A stretch of 64,000 nt of DNA from Hydrogenophaga sp. PBL-H3 (GTDB lineage Bacteria; Pseudomonadota; Gammaproteobacteria; Burkholderiales; Burkholderiaceae_C). A program made the translations under genes and the position numbers. Below are positions 8,767 through 18,047 of the stretch, piece by piece. Position 1 is the stretch's first letter. Each line of letters opens with the position of its first letter. A model generated the notes under the pieces. That model saw only the letters and a list, made by a program, of their open reading frames with translations. It did no database searches and was not told the origin of the DNA. The DNA lies in contig NZ_CP044972.1 of NCBI RefSeq assembly GCF_010104355.1, positions 2,418,001 through 2,482,000 on the forward strand, written 5' to 3'.

Positions 8767-9156
8767 ATGAGCCACACCCTTCAACTCTTCAGTGCCGACA
8801 CATTTGCGCCCACCGAGGCGCAGGCGCAACGCCTCACGCTGCCCAATGACGCCGATCCACGCGAGGCCGACCTCACCGGCATCAGCGTGATCGAACTGCA
8901 CTTCCCCAAATTCAGCGATGGCCGCGCCTTCAGCCAGGCCTTCCTGCTGCATCGCCGCCTGGGCTTCTCAGGTCAGATTCGCGCCACCGGCGACGTGCTG
9001 ATCGACCAGCTCGTGCAGATGCAGCGCAGTGGCTTCACACAGGCCGTGCTGCGCGCCGACCAGAACCTGGCCCACGGCCAGGCGCTGCTGGCGCACTACC
9101 CGGCCTTCTACCAGGGCGACGCGGTGCACATCGCCCCTCACTTTGTCGCTGCTTGA
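8767..9156 (+). CDS. DUF934 family protein, sulfite-reductase-associated
   Basis: The 129-residue soluble protein belongs to the DUF934 family, recognised by the VIELHFPKFSDGRAFSQAF segment, the LRRLGF-like sequence HRRLGFSGQIRATGDVLIDQ and the C-terminal HYPAFYQGD. Members are nearly always encoded directly after cysI-type genes and are assumed to assist sulfite reduction; no biochemical activity is established to my knowledge. The ATG at 8767 lies 11 bases after the cysI stop, and the stop is 11 bases before cysH, which fits tight co-expression. It contains no cysteine, which argues against a metal or Fe-S carrier role. Confidence 0.88.
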   Translation: MSHTLQLFSADTFAPTEAQAQRLTLPNDADPREADLTGISVIELHFPKFSDGRAFSQAFLLHRRLGFSGQIRATGDVLIDQLVQMQRSGFTQAVLRADQNLAHGQALLAHYPAFYQGDAVHIAPHFVAA

Positions 9157-9167
9157 GGGTTGCCGTC

Positions 9168-9929
9168 ATGAAAGCTCTCGACCTGTACAACAAGCCTTCC
9201 AGCGACTTTGCCGCCAAGGTGGAGCGCAGCATCGCGCTGCTGCGCGAAACCGCGGCGAGTCATCCCCGGCTGACCCAGGCGTCCAGCCTGGGGGCCGAAG
9301 ACATGGTGGTCACCCACCTGATGCACCTGGCTGGCATTGACGCCAGCGTCTTCGTGCTGGAGACCGGCAAGCTGCACGCCGAGACGCTTGCCGTGATTCC
9401 GAAGATCGAGCAGCGCTACGGCATCAGCGTGCAGGTATTTCGCCCCAAGCAGGAATCGGTCATCCATTTCGTGCGAAAGAACGGCGAAGAGGCGATGTAC
9501 CAGAGCATCGAGCTGCGCAAGGCCTGCTGCGACATCCGCAAGATGGAGCCGCTCGCGCGCGCCCTGGCTGGCCACGACGGCTGGATCACCGGCCTGCGCC
9601 GCGAGCAGTCCAACGCGCGTGCCGAGGTGGGTGAGGTCGTGCAGGAGCCCGGTCGAATCAAGGTGAGCCCCATCGTCGAATGGACCTGGGGCGACGTGTG
9701 GCATTTCATTGCCCTGCATCAGCTCGACACCAACGCACTGCACGACCAGTTCTACCCCAGCATCGGCTGCGCGCCCTGCACCCGTGCCATCAGTGTCGGC
9801 GAGGACTTCCGCGCCGGGCGCTGGTGGTGGGAACAGGAAAGCGCCAAGGAATGCGGCCTGCACGTGCAGCCTGCCGCTTCATCCCTTGTGCCTCCCCTCG
9901 TGTCCTCACTCGAACGGACCCCCTCATGA
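9168..9929 (+). CDS. cysH: Adenylyl-sulfate (APS) reductase, [4Fe-4S] type
   Basis: A 253-residue reductase that converts activated sulfate to sulfite using thioredoxin. It carries the cysteine signature of APS reductases: Cys120-Cys121 in KACCDIRKMEPL and Cys201-x2-Cys204 in GCAPCTR, which bind a [4Fe-4S] cluster. PAPS-only enzymes lack these. The catalytic cysteine follows in KECGLH. That fits the absence of a cysC APS kinase here. The start at 9168 is preceded by GAGGGT at 9155-9160; an upstream in-frame TTG is less likely. The stop overlaps the cysD start (ATGA), so translation is coupled. Confidence 0.94.
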   Translation: MKALDLYNKPSSDFAAKVERSIALLRETAASHPRLTQASSLGAEDMVVTHLMHLAGIDASVFVLETGKLHAETLAVIPKIEQRYGISVQVFRPKQESVIHFVRKNGEEAMYQSIELRKACCDIRKMEPLARALAGHDGWITGLRREQSNARAEVGEVVQEPGRIKVSPIVEWTWGDVWHFIALHQLDTNALHDQFYPSIGCAPCTRAISVGEDFRAGRWWWEQESAKECGLHVQPAASSLVPPLVSSLERTPS

Positions 9930-10885
9930 ACGCCCGCACCGAAACCGCCGTGATCCAGACCGCCCTGCAACACGCCAGCGACCACCACCTGAGCAACGCC
10001 CACCTGGATGCGCTGGAAGAAGAAACCATCTTCATCTTGCGCGAGGTGGCTGCCGCCTTCGAGCGCCCCACGCTGCTGTTCTCCGGCGGCAAGGACTCGC
10101 TGGTCATGCTCAAGTGCGCCGAAAAGGCGTTTGGCGCGGGCCGCATCCCGTACCCGCTGCTGATGATCGACACCGGTCACAACTTCCCCGAAGTCACCGA
10201 CTTCCGCGACCTGCGCGCGAAGGAACTGGGCGCCGAGCTGATCGTGCGCAGCGTTGAAGACTCGATGGCGCGCGGCACCGTGCGCCTGGCCCACGAGGGC
10301 GAGAGCCGCAACGTGCACCAGTCGGTCACGCTGCTCGAAGCCATTGACGAGTTCCGCTTTGACGCCCTGATCGGCGGTGCGCGCCGCGATGAGGAAAAGG
10401 CCCGCGCCAAAGAACGCATTTTTTCCCACCGCGACAGCTTCGGCCAGTGGCAGCCCAAGGCCCAGCGCCCCGAACTCTGGACGCTGTTCAACACCCGGCT
10501 GCAGCCCGGCGAGCACTTCCGCGTGTTCCCGATCAGCAACTGGACCGAGCTCGACGTGTGGCAGTACATCGCCCGCGAAAACATCGCGCTGCCCTCGATC
10601 TACTACACGCACCAGCGCGAAGTGGTCGACCGCCGCGGCCTGCTGGTGCCGGTGACCGAACTCACGCCACCGCGCGACGGCGAGACCGTGCAGTTGCGCG
10701 ACGTGCGCTTTCGCACCGTGGGTGACATCACCTGCACCTGCCCGGTGGAGAGCCTGGCCGCCACCGCCGACGACATCGTGATCGAGACGCTGGCCGCCGA
10801 GGTCAGCGAACGCGGCGCCACGCGCATGGACGACAAGACCTCCGATGCCTCGATGGAAAAACGAAAAAAAGATGGCTATTTCTGA
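9926..10885 (+). CDS. cysD: Sulfate adenylyltransferase subunit 2
   Basis: The 319-residue catalytic subunit of ATP sulfurylase makes APS from ATP and sulfate together with the GTPase CysN. The PP-loop motif LLFSGGKDSLVML is present early, followed by DTGHNFPEVTDFRD, GGARRDEEKARAKER and the conserved C-terminal MEKRKKDGYF. The length is typical. It overlaps cysH by 4 bases and the downstream cysN start lies 25 bases beyond its stop, consistent with equal production of the two subunits. Confidence 0.96.
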   Translation: MNARTETAVIQTALQHASDHHLSNAHLDALEEETIFILREVAAAFERPTLLFSGGKDSLVMLKCAEKAFGAGRIPYPLLMIDTGHNFPEVTDFRDLRAKELGAELIVRSVEDSMARGTVRLAHEGESRNVHQSVTLLEAIDEFRFDALIGGARRDEEKARAKERIFSHRDSFGQWQPKAQRPELWTLFNTRLQPGEHFRVFPISNWTELDVWQYIARENIALPSIYYTHQREVVDRRGLLVPVTELTPPRDGETVQLRDVRFRTVGDITCTCPVESLAATADDIVIETLAAEVSERGATRMDDKTSDASMEKRKKDGYF

Positions 10886-10910
10886 AGCCACGCCGACACA
10901 GGACAACGAC

Positions 10911-12233
10911 ATGACCACACTCGCCCCCCACGCCACCGCGCCGCAAACCGCCACCGGCCCCATCGACACGCGTTCGGCTCTGCGCCTCATCACCTGCGGC
11001 AGCGTGGACGACGGCAAGAGCACGCTGATCGGCCGCCTGCTGGTCGACAGCAAGGCCGTGCTGCAAGACCACCTGGCCGGCGTGCAGCGCCACGGTCAGA
11101 CCGACCTCGCCCTGCTGACCGACGGCCTCTCGGCCGAGCGCGAGCAAGGCATCACCATCGACGTGGCCTACCGCTACTTCAGCACCGAAACGCGCAAATT
11201 CATCATTGGCGACGCGCCGGGCCATGAGCAGTACACGCGCAACATGGTGACAGCCGCATCGAGCGCCGACGCCGCCGTGGTGCTGGTCGACGCCACCAAG
11301 CTGGCCTGGGCCGACGCCGCGCTCAAGCTGCTGCCCCAGACCCGCCGCCACAGCCTGCTGCTCAAGCTGCTTCGCGTGCCCTCGGTGGTGTTCGCCATCA
11401 ACAAGCTCGACGCGGTCGAAGACAGCGCCGTCGCGTTCGAGCACATCGGTGCCGCGCTGCGCGAATTCGCCGCACAAGCCGGTATTCCGGTCACGGCCGT
11501 GGTGCCGATCTCGGCGCTCAAGGGTTGGAACGTGGTCGACGCCAGCGAACAGACCGGCTGGTGCGGCTACAGCGGTCCCACGCTGCTGGAAATTCTGGAA
11601 GACCTGCCGGTGACGCCGACAGACAGCACACTGCCCTTCGCGTTTGCCGTGCAATGGGTTGAAAAATTCAGCAGCTCCGCCGACACCTCGCAAGGCCGCC
11701 GCATTTTCTGGGGTCGCGTGGCCACCGGTGGTGTGCAGGCCGGTCAGAGCGTGCGCATCATGCCCAATGGCCAGACCGCCGTCGTTGCGCAGGTGCTCAA
11801 CCATGTGCGTCAACCACAGGCCGTGCTCGCCGGCCACAGCGCAGGCATCGTGCTCGACCGCGAAGTCGATGTCTCGCGAGGCGACTGGCTGCTTGCGGAC
11901 GACGAAGGCGAGGCATTGAGTGGCAGCCGCGAAATCCGCGCCACCGTGGCCTGGCTCGACGACGAAACCCTGGTGCCCGGCCGCGTGTACTGGGCTCTTC
12001 ATGGCCATCGCTGGGTCAAGGCCAAGATCAAGCGCATCGTGCACCGGCTCGACATCCACACCCTGGCCGAAGAGGACGCCAACCAGCTGGAACCCAATGC
12101 CATCGGCCACATCGAACTGGCGCTGCAGGAACCGCTGGCCACGCTGCCTTTTGCGCAATCGCGGGCCCTGGGTTCACTGGTGCTGGTGGACACCGCCAGC
12201 CACCGCACGGCCGGAGCGTTGCTGGTGCAATGA
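10911..12233 (+). CDS. cysN: Sulfate adenylyltransferase subunit 1 (GTPase)
   Basis: The 440-residue GTPase subunit uses GTP hydrolysis to drive APS formation by CysD. The translation-factor-like G motifs are clear: G1 [10 protein letters not shown], the [16 protein letters not shown] switch, G3 [12 protein letters not shown] and G4 NKLD, then beta-barrel domains. The ATG at 10911 was chosen for its AGGA at 10900-10903; an in-frame ATG at 10872 that overlaps the cysD end is a possible alternative adding 13 residues. There is no fused C-terminal CysC kinase domain, so the pathway here goes through APS rather than PAPS. Confidence 0.94.
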   Translation: MTTLAPHATAPQTATGPIDTRSALRLITCGSVDDGKSTLIGRLLVDSKAVLQDHLAGVQRHGQTDLALLTDGLSAEREQGITIDVAYRYFSTETRKFIIGDAPGHEQYTRNMVTAASSADAAVVLVDATKLAWADAALKLLPQTRRHSLLLKLLRVPSVVFAINKLDAVEDSAVAFEHIGAALREFAAQAGIPVTAVVPISALKGWNVVDASEQTGWCGYSGPTLLEILEDLPVTPTDSTLPFAFAVQWVEKFSSSADTSQGRRIFWGRVATGGVQAGQSVRIMPNGQTAVVAQVLNHVRQPQAVLAGHSAGIVLDREVDVSRGDWLLADDEGEALSGSREIRATVAWLDDETLVPGRVYWALHGHRWVKAKIKRIVHRLDIHTLAEEDANQLEPNAIGHIELALQEPLATLPFAQSRALGSLVLVDTASHRTAGALLVQ

Positions 12234-12355
12234 AGCCAGCGCGGGCCTTCTCTGGGCTCGCATCACCTTAACTTGTGTCACGGCAAGGGCCATGGCCCCG
12301 CCCCGCATTGCCGGAAACCCTAAAATCACGGCTTCCACCGATTCCCAAGACCACC

Positions 12356-12685
12356 ATGACTCACGTTGTCACCGAAGCCTGTATCCGCTGCAAATACACC
12401 GATTGTGTGGACGTCTGCCCCGTGGACTGCTTCCGCGAAGGCCCCAACTTCCTCACCATCGATCCAGACGAATGCATCGACTGCGCGGTGTGCATTCCCG
12501 AATGCCCGGTGAGCGCGATCTACGCAGAAGAAGATTTGCCCAAGGACCAGTTGCACATGACCAAGCTCAACGCCGATCTGGCCCAACTGCCAGGCTGGAA
12601 GAGCATCACCAAGCGCAAGGCCCCCCTGGCCGACGCCGACGACTGGAAAGACCGCACCGGCAAACTGCCCGAGTTGCTGCGCTGA
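12356..12685 (+). CDS. fdxA: 7Fe ferredoxin FdxA
   Basis: A 109-residue ferredoxin with one [3Fe-4S] and one [4Fe-4S] cluster. The cysteine pattern is visible in [18 protein letters not shown] and [15 protein letters not shown], and the C-terminal extension ([19 protein letters not shown]) is typical for this type. The ATG at 12356 gives the universal [13 protein letters not shown] beginning; an in-frame upstream ATG would add a non-conserved lead. A TAAAAT sequence about 30 bases upstream may be the -10 box. The next gene, 5 bases on, encodes a ferredoxin reductase, so the two probably form a redox pair. Confidence 0.95.
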   Translation: MTHVVTEACIRCKYTDCVDVCPVDCFREGPNFLTIDPDECIDCAVCIPECPVSAIYAEEDLPKDQLHMTKLNADLAQLPGWKSITKRKAPLADADDWKDRTGKLPELLR

Positions 12686-12690
12686 GCGGC

Positions 12691-13791
12691 ATGGAGCCGG
12701 ACCTGAACACGGCGATCGGGACCACCGCTGCTGTGCACGACGGGCTCATCGAAACCGACGCAGTCGTCATCGGAGCGGGCCCTGTCGGACTGTTTCAGGT
12801 GTTCGAGCTGGGCCTGCTGGAGATCAAGGCCCACGTGATCGATGCCCTGCCTTACCCGGGTGGACAGCCGGCCGAGCTCTACCCCGACAAGCCCATCTAC
12901 GACATCCCGGCCATCCCGGTGTGCACGGGTCAGGAACTGGTCAACAACCTGCTAAAGCAGATTGAGCCCTTCGGCGCCACCTTTCACCTGGGTCAGGAAG
13001 TCGCCACAGTGCAGCAGCAGGACGACGGGCGCTTCTTCGTAGCCACCTCAAAAGGCACACGTTTCCAGACCAAGACGTTGTTTATCGCAGCCGGTGTCGG
13101 AGCGTTTCAGCCTCGCATGCTCAAGCTCGACGGACTCGATGCATTCGAAGGCCGACAAGTCTTCCACCGCTTCAACACTTCCGATGGGTTCGCGGGCAAG
13201 AACATCGTGATCGTGGGCGGCAATGATGCTGCGCTGGACTGGGCCACGAACTTTGCCGCACCGGGCCCGAACAAGGCCGCCAGTGTGACCCTGGTTCACC
13301 GGCGCGACGGGTTCCAGGCGAGTGCTGCGAGCATCGCACGCATGCGTGGATCTTGCGAGCGCCACGAGATGCTGTTCATGGTGGGACAACCCACGGGCTT
13401 CGAATCCCTTGACGATCGCCTAACGGCCGTGCAGATCACCGACCCGCAAGCCGTGACCCACACCGTGCCGCTCGACGCCTTGCTGGTCTTCCTCGGCCTC
13501 TCACCCAAACTCGGGCCCATCGCCGAATGGGGCCTGGACATCGAACGCAAGCAACTCGTGGTGGACACCGAAAAATTTTCCACCAGCGTGCGGGGCATCT
13601 TCGCCGTGGGTGACATCAACACCTATCCCGGCAAGAAGAAACTCATCCTCTCGGGCTTTCACGAGGCGACCCTCGCGGCCTTCGGCGCAGCCTCTTTCAT
13701 CTTCCCCGACAAAACCGTGATGCTTCAATACACGACGACAAGCACCCAACTGCACAAGGTTCTTGGCGTGGCTCCACCCGCCATTGGCTGA
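12691..13791 (+). CDS. Ferredoxin/flavodoxin--NADP+ reductase, thioredoxin-reductase-like type
   Basis: The 366-residue flavoprotein has an N-terminal FAD motif ([19 protein letters not shown]), an internal NAD(P) motif ([15 protein letters not shown]) and the closing FAD motif [19 protein letters not shown]. It lacks the CxxC redox pair of true thioredoxin reductases, which together with the [14 protein letters not shown] segment marks the TrxB-like ferredoxin-NADP reductase group. It sits 5 bases after fdxA and probably reduces that ferredoxin with NADPH or works in reverse. The start at 12691 follows immediately after fdxA; no strong ribosome site is seen, suggesting translational coupling. 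Confidence 0.9.
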   Translation: MEPDLNTAIGTTAAVHDGLIETDAVVIGAGPVGLFQVFELGLLEIKAHVIDALPYPGGQPAELYPDKPIYDIPAIPVCTGQELVNNLLKQIEPFGATFHLGQEVATVQQQDDGRFFVATSKGTRFQTKTLFIAAGVGAFQPRMLKLDGLDAFEGRQVFHRFNTSDGFAGKNIVIVGGNDAALDWATNFAAPGPNKAASVTLVHRRDGFQASAASIARMRGSCERHEMLFMVGQPTGFESLDDRLTAVQITDPQAVTHTVPLDALLVFLGLSPKLGPIAEWGLDIERKQLVVDTEKFSTSVRGIFAVGDINTYPGKKKLILSGFHEATLAAFGAASFIFPDKTVMLQYTTTSTQLHKVLGVAPPAIG

Positions 13792-13863
13792 ACGCGACAA
13801 ATATTCATCAAAATCTGCCTCGCGCCAGAAATCGAAAGATTCAACGCTATAATTTGAGGCTGT

Positions 13864-13939
13864 TCCCTGATAGCTCAGTCGGTAGAGCGACGGACTGTTA
13901 ATCCGCAGGTCCCTGGTTCGAGTCCAGGTCGGGGAGCCA
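13864..13939 (+). tRNA. tRNA-Asn (GUU)
   Basis: A 76-base tRNA with encoded CCA. The acceptor stem TCCCTGA pairs with TCGGGGA (one T-G pair), the D-arm contains AGCTCAGTCGGTAGAGC, the anticodon loop CTGTTAA places GTT at 13897-13899, and the T-loop is GGTTCGAGTCC. It is followed by a terminator and is probably a single-gene unit. Confidence 0.98.
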
Positions 13940-13953
13940 CCCAACATCCACTC

Positions 13954-13983
13954 AAAGGCCTTCTTGCGAAGGCCTTTGTTGTT
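13954..13983 (+). terminator. Intrinsic terminator after tRNA-Asn
   Basis: AAAGGCCTT (13954-13962) and AAGGCCTTT (13969-13977) form a 9-bp stem with a 6-base loop, followed by the T-rich TGTTGTTTC. It begins 15 bases after the tRNA CCA end. Confidence 0.9.
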
Positions 13984-13988
13984 TCTGC

Positions 13989-14354
13989 ATGCCACTGCCC
14001 ACCATGACTTCCAGACTGATCAGGACAGCCTTCTGGTGCAGCGCCTTGGTGCTGGCCATCGCGTCTCTGGTTCCGGTGGATTTGTTGCCACAACAAGCCG
14101 CCTCGATCTGGGACAAAGGCCAGCATGCATTCGGGTTCGCCTGGTTGGCCCTGGTGGGCTTGCTGGCTTACGGCCGCAGGCCGTGGTCGGTGCTTGTGGG
14201 GCTGGTTGTGTACGGCGGCGTCATCGAGCTGATGCAAGCCGCCACCGGCTGGCGCTATGGCGAATGGCTCGATTTTTTAGCCGACGGCATCGGCATCTTG
14301 ATCGGGGCAGTTCTGTGGATGGGTCTTCGGCGCCTGGCAACACCGCAGAGCTGA
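13989..14354 (+). CDS. VanZ-like family membrane protein
   Basis: A 121-residue protein with three to four hydrophobic segments and the VanZ-like pattern: DKGQHAFGFAWLALVGLLAY, VIELMQAATGWRYGEWLDFLADGIGILIG. Members include the teicoplanin-resistance protein VanZ, but most proteobacterial ones have no known function. Resistance should not be inferred here. The start may be 13989 or the in-frame ATG at 14004; the first lies only a few bases after the tRNA terminator. The stop is 21 bases before aat, so it may be expressed with that gene. Confidence 0.78.
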   Translation: MPLPTMTSRLIRTAFWCSALVLAIASLVPVDLLPQQAASIWDKGQHAFGFAWLALVGLLAYGRRPWSVLVGLVVYGGVIELMQAATGWRYGEWLDFLADGIGILIGAVLWMGLRRLATPQS

Positions 14355-14375
14355 GGCCAGCCGCACAATAGCGGC

Positions 14376-15146
14376 ATGTCACACGCTCCTCCCAACCGCG
14401 CCCTGCCCTGGCTGGAGCCCGGTCAACCGTTTCCACCCGTGGAAGCAGCGTGGGGCCCGAGCGACCCGGCGCCGGGCTTGCTGGCCGCCGGGGGGGTGCT
14501 TGATGTGCCCTCCCTCATTGCAGCCTACTCGCGCGGCATCTTCCCTTGGTTCAGCGCAGGACAACCCATTCTTTGGTGGAGCACCGATCCCCGCATGGTG
14601 CTGGAGACGCAGGCGTTCCGCTTGCACCGCTCGCTGCGCAAGACCATCCAGAAAATGCGCCTCGACGGCCGACTGGAGATCCGCTTCGATCACGGTTTCG
14701 AGCGCGTGATCCGGGCCTGTGCAAGCACGCCGCGCGACGGCCAGGATGGCACCTGGATTCTGCCGGCCATGGTGCAGGCGTACACCCGGCTGCACCACGC
14801 AGGCATCGCGCACAGTGTGGAGACCTGGATCGATGGCGAACTCGCTGGCGGCCTCTATTGCATCAACCTCGGTGGCATGGTCTATGGCGAGTCCATGTTC
14901 AGCCGACAAAGCGACGCCTCCAAGATCGCGCTCGTGGCACTGGTGGCCTTCTGCCGCGCCAAGGGCTTGCCTCTGATCGATTGTCAGCAGAACACGCCAC
15001 ACCTCGCCAGCCTCGGGGGGCAATTGATGCCACGGGCGGCATTCTGCCGACACGTCAGCGAGGCCATGTCACGCCCCGCACCAGAGTGGAAATTCCTGCC
15101 CATATACTGGCAAAAAGTCATCCCTGAACAACGTCGGCACGCGTGA
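14376..15146 (+). CDS. aat: Leucyl/phenylalanyl-tRNA--protein transferase
   Basis: The 256-residue enzyme attaches Leu or Phe from tRNA to proteins with N-terminal Arg or Lys, making N-degrons for ClpAP. Conserved family segments are present: [85 protein letters not shown] in part, and [16 protein letters not shown]. The length is normal. It overlaps bpt by 4 bases (GTGA), so the two N-end-rule transferases are translationally coupled. Confidence 0.95.
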   Translation: MSHAPPNRALPWLEPGQPFPPVEAAWGPSDPAPGLLAAGGVLDVPSLIAAYSRGIFPWFSAGQPILWWSTDPRMVLETQAFRLHRSLRKTIQKMRLDGRLEIRFDHGFERVIRACASTPRDGQDGTWILPAMVQAYTRLHHAGIAHSVETWIDGELAGGLYCINLGGMVYGESMFSRQSDASKIALVALVAFCRAKGLPLIDCQQNTPHLASLGGQLMPRAAFCRHVSEAMSRPAPEWKFLPIYWQKVIPEQRRHA

Positions 15147-15880
15147 CACACCTCAAAGAACTCCCGCTACAAGCGCTGCAGTTTTACGCCACTGCGCCGT
15201 ACCCGTGCAGCTACCTGCCCGGTCATCAGGCCCGGTCACAGGTGGCCACACCCAGCCACCTCATCCACAACGACGCCTATTCAGATCTGGTCACACACGG
15301 CTTTCGCCGCAGTGGCATGTTCACCTACCGTCCCTATTGCGATGGTTGTCAGGCCTGCGTACCGCTGCGTGTGCCCGTGGCCGACTTCAAGCCCAGCCGC
15401 AGCCAGCGTCGCTCCATGGCGCAGCATGGCCATTTGCAAAGCCGCGTGCTCAAGTTGTGTTTCGTGCCTGAGCACTACCAGCTCTACCTGCGCTACCAGA
15501 ACAGCCGGCACGCGGGTGGCGGCATGGACCAAGACAGCATCGACCAGTACACGCAGTTCCTGCTGCAGAGTCGGGTCAACTCGCGTTTGATCGAATTCCA
15601 CGAGCCCGGCACCAATGGGCAGCCTTCACGCCTGAAGATGGTGTCGATTGTCGATGTGCTCAATGACGGTCTGTCCGCGGTCTACACCTTCTACGAACCC
15701 GATGAGAAGGCCAGTTTTGGCACTTACAGCGTGCTGTGGCAGATTGAGCAGGCAAAGGCGCTGGACCTGCCCCACATCTATCTGGGCTACTGGATCGCCC
15801 AGAGCAGCAAGATGAGCTACAAGGCCAGTTTCCAGCCACACGAGCTGCTGCTTGATGGTCGCTGGGTTCCGGGTGGTTGA
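15143..15880 (+). CDS. bpt: Aspartate/glutamate leucyltransferase (bacterial arginyltransferase homologue)
   Basis: A 245-residue enzyme related to eukaryotic ATE1 that transfers Leu to proteins with N-terminal Asp or Glu, again feeding ClpAP degradation. Typical motifs are seen: [37 protein letters not shown], a conserved [15 protein letters not shown] region, and [20 protein letters not shown] near the end. The start is a GTG at 15143 that overlaps the aat stop. Together aat and bpt cover the basic and acidic N-degron branches. Confidence 0.95.
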   Translation: MTHLKELPLQALQFYATAPYPCSYLPGHQARSQVATPSHLIHNDAYSDLVTHGFRRSGMFTYRPYCDGCQACVPLRVPVADFKPSRSQRRSMAQHGHLQSRVLKLCFVPEHYQLYLRYQNSRHAGGGMDQDSIDQYTQFLLQSRVNSRLIEFHEPGTNGQPSRLKMVSIVDVLNDGLSAVYTFYEPDEKASFGTYSVLWQIEQAKALDLPHIYLGYWIAQSSKMSYKASFQPHELLLDGRWVPGG

Positions 15881-15968
15881 GAAAATATGTGTGTGGGGAC
15901 CGGTGCCAAGCACACTGCACGGCACGACACCTGATTTCATCTCGTAAAATTTCGGTCACACTTGCGCC

Positions 15969-16766
15969 ATGACCAAACGCTCAGACTCCATCCCCGCCAC
16001 TCCCACGGTTCAGGTCATCGAACGCATGTTCAACCTGCTTGAAGTGCTTGCCTCCAAAGAAGAGCCGGTGTCGCTCAAAGAAATCAGCGAAAAGACCGGC
16101 CTGCATCCTTCCACGGCGCATCGCATTCTCAACGACCTCACCATCGGCCGTTTCGTCGATCGACCCGAAGCCGGCAGCTACCGTCTCGGCATGCGCCTTC
16201 TCGAGCTGGGCAATCTGGTCAAAGCGCGGCTGAGCGTACGAGACGCAGCCTTGCTGCCCATGCGCGAACTGCACAAGCAGATTCAACAACCAGTCAATTT
16301 GAGCGTGCGCCAAGGTGATGAGATCGTGTATGTCGAGCGGGCCTACAGCGAGCGCTCAGGGATGCAGGTGGTGCGCGCCATTGGTGGACGCGCGCCACTG
16401 CATCTCACGTCAGTGGGCAAGCTCTTTCTTGCCGATGACGAGCCACAACGCGTGCGCGCTTACGCCACACGCACCGGGTTGGCAGGAAACACACGCAACA
16501 GCCTGACGCAGCTGCCCAGCCTCGAACGTGAACTCGCCCAATGCCGCCAAGCCGGTGTGGCACGGGACAACGAAGAACTGGAGCTGGGCGTGCGCTGCAT
16601 GGCTGCCGGTATCTATGACGACCAGAACAAACTGGTGGCCGGCCTGTCGATCTCCGCGCCGGCGGACCGCATTGACGAGAGCTGGCTTCCCAAACTCAGG
16701 ACCACTGCGGCGGAGATATCGTCGGCCCTCGGTTGTTCACGGCCCGCAGGCACCACGGGACGCTGA
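15969..16766 (+). CDS. IclR family transcriptional regulator
   Basis: The 265-residue regulator has an N-terminal winged helix-turn-helix (SLKEISEKTGLHPSTAHRIL, residues about 37-56) and a C-terminal IclR effector domain (PVNLSVRQGDEIVYVERAYS, GRAPLHLTSVGKLFLAD, RDNEELELGVRCMAAGIYDD). Such proteins bind small organic acids and control nearby or distant catabolic genes. No obvious target operon adjoins it: the upstream genes are aat-bpt and the downstream pbpG is convergent. An AT-containing stretch (CTCGTAAAATTTCGG) just upstream may hold its promoter. Confidence 0.92.
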   Translation: MTKRSDSIPATPTVQVIERMFNLLEVLASKEEPVSLKEISEKTGLHPSTAHRILNDLTIGRFVDRPEAGSYRLGMRLLELGNLVKARLSVRDAALLPMRELHKQIQQPVNLSVRQGDEIVYVERAYSERSGMQVVRAIGGRAPLHLTSVGKLFLADDEPQRVRAYATRTGLAGNTRNSLTQLPSLERELAQCRQAGVARDNEELELGVRCMAAGIYDDQNKLVAGLSISAPADRIDESWLPKLRTTAAEISSALGCSRPAGTTGR

Positions 16767-16782
16767 TCCTTCGGCATCAATA

Positions 16783-16809
16783 AAAACGGTCCTCAAGGGA
16801 CCGTTTTTT
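16783..16809. terminator. Bidirectional terminator between the IclR gene and pbpG
   Basis: AAAAACGGTCC (16783-16793) and GGACCGTTTTTT (16798-16809) form a strong hairpin with A/T tracts on both sides, so it can stop transcription of both convergent genes. Confidence 0.9.
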
Positions 16810-16830
16810 GAACTCCGGGAGCAACTTGGC

Positions 16831-18009
16831 TCAACCTTGCGGTCGCGCTGCCATCGGGCGCGGCGTGTCCGCCTGCACCTCAACCCAACGCCGAACACGC
16901 TCTGCATCCTGCATGCGGCTCAGCTTGCCCGCGGAGTCCAGGAACACCATGATCAACTGGCGACCAGCCACCTTGGCCTGCATCACCAGGCAGCGGCCCG
17001 CTTCGGAGATGTAGCCCGTTTTTTGCAGACCGATCTCCCAATCGGGGTTCTTGATCAGACGATTGGAATTGTTGTAGTGCAGCGTACGGCGGCCCAATTC
17101 GATCTCATGGCCGGGCGATGTGGACAGACTGCGGAGGATGGGTCGCTCATAGGCCACCGACACCAGCGTGGCCAGATCGCGTGCACTGGACTGGTTCAGA
17201 CTGGACAGCCCAGTGGGTTCGACGTAGCGCGTGTCGCTCATGCCCAGTTGCCTCGCCTTGTTGTTCATCAACCGGACGAACTCGCTCAAGCCGCCCGGAT
17301 AGGTACGGCCGAGAGCATTCGCAGCTCGGTTTTCGCTGGACATGAGCGCCAGATGCATCATCTCGCCGCGAGACAGCGTGCTCCCCACGGCCAGCCGTGA
17401 ACTGCTGCCCTTGTATGTGTCCACGTCGTCCTGGGTGATGGTGATCAGCTCGCTCATGTCCAGATTTGCATCGGCGATCACCAGACCTGTCATGAGTTTG
17501 GTCAAGGAGGCAATCGGCAGCACTGCCGCGTCATTCTTGCTGAACAGCACCTCGTTGGTTTCCTGATCGATCACCAACGCCACGCTGGAGTTGAGTTCCA
17601 GCCGATCGTCGCTGGCTCGCAGGCCCAGTTGCTCTCCCATGGACAGGCGAGCAGGTGCCACCACCCGCACAACGGCTGCCTTCACGGGTTTCCTGGCTTC
17701 GCTCTGAGCGGCCAACTGACGGGCCGTGGGCTTTTTGCCCGAGGCCAACTGGACTTTGACTCGGGAAGCCCCCTTTTTGGCAACGACGTCCCTCTTGGAC
17801 TGGGCTGTTGCAAGCTTGCGCGTGGGAGCTTTGGCCGACACGGCCGTGCGCTTGATCGAGGCTTTGGCCAACGACGCTTTGGGGGTCTTGGAGACTTTGG
17901 CGGAAGTGGCGGCGGCGTTCACAGCCGTGGGCAAGGCACACACGCCCACCCACGCGGCCAACGTGGCTGCAAGGACCAGTTTTCGAATGCGAAAAACGCC
18001 TAGGCTCAT
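16831..18009 (-). CDS. pbpG: D-alanyl-D-alanine endopeptidase (penicillin-binding protein 7 type)
   Basis: The 392-residue periplasmic protein cleaves D-Ala-meso-DAP cross-links in peptidoglycan. An N-terminal signal peptide (RKLVLAATLAAWVGVCALP) is followed by a Lys/Ala-rich stretch to about residue 110 that probably lies along the cell wall. The S11 peptidase motifs are Ser168-x2-Lys171 (PIASLTKLMTG), Ser225-x-Asn227 (MSSENRAANAL) and KTG at 330-332 (LQKTGYISEAG). It is longer than E. coli PBP7 because of the basic linker. Its promoter region contains two inverted repeats described separately. Confidence 0.93.
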   Translation of the reverse strand: MSLGVFRIRKLVLAATLAAWVGVCALPTAVNAAATSAKVSKTPKASLAKASIKRTAVSAKAPTRKLATAQSKRDVVAKKGASRVKVQLASGKKPTARQLAAQSEARKPVKAAVVRVVAPARLSMGEQLGLRASDDRLELNSSVALVIDQETNEVLFSKNDAAVLPIASLTKLMTGLVIADANLDMSELITITQDDVDTYKGSSSRLAVGSTLSRGEMMHLALMSSENRAANALGRTYPGGLSEFVRLMNNKARQLGMSDTRYVEPTGLSSLNQSSARDLATLVSVAYERPILRSLSTSPGHEIELGRRTLHYNNSNRLIKNPDWEIGLQKTGYISEAGRCLVMQAKVAGRQLIMVFLDSAGKLSRMQDAERVRRWVEVQADTPRPMAARPQG

Positions 18010-18011
18010 GA

Positions 18012-18047
18012 CTTCACTCCAGCAACAGAAATTGCGCTGGGGTGAAG
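18012..18047 (-). repeat. 12-bp inverted repeat between the pbpG promoter and start codon
   Basis: CTTCACTCCAGC (18012-18023) is complementary to GCTGGGGTGAAG (18036-18047), with one G-T type position and a 12-base spacer. The arm next to the gene contains the GGAG ribosome site, and the distal arm overlaps the -10 box. It may be an operator or a ribosome-site-sequestering hairpin. Confidence 0.6.

Noticed and set aside
13989..14354. Antibiotic (teicoplanin) resistance function for the VanZ-like gene
   Set aside because: Only the general membrane-protein pattern is shared; no van gene context exists and this is a Gram-negative chromosome.
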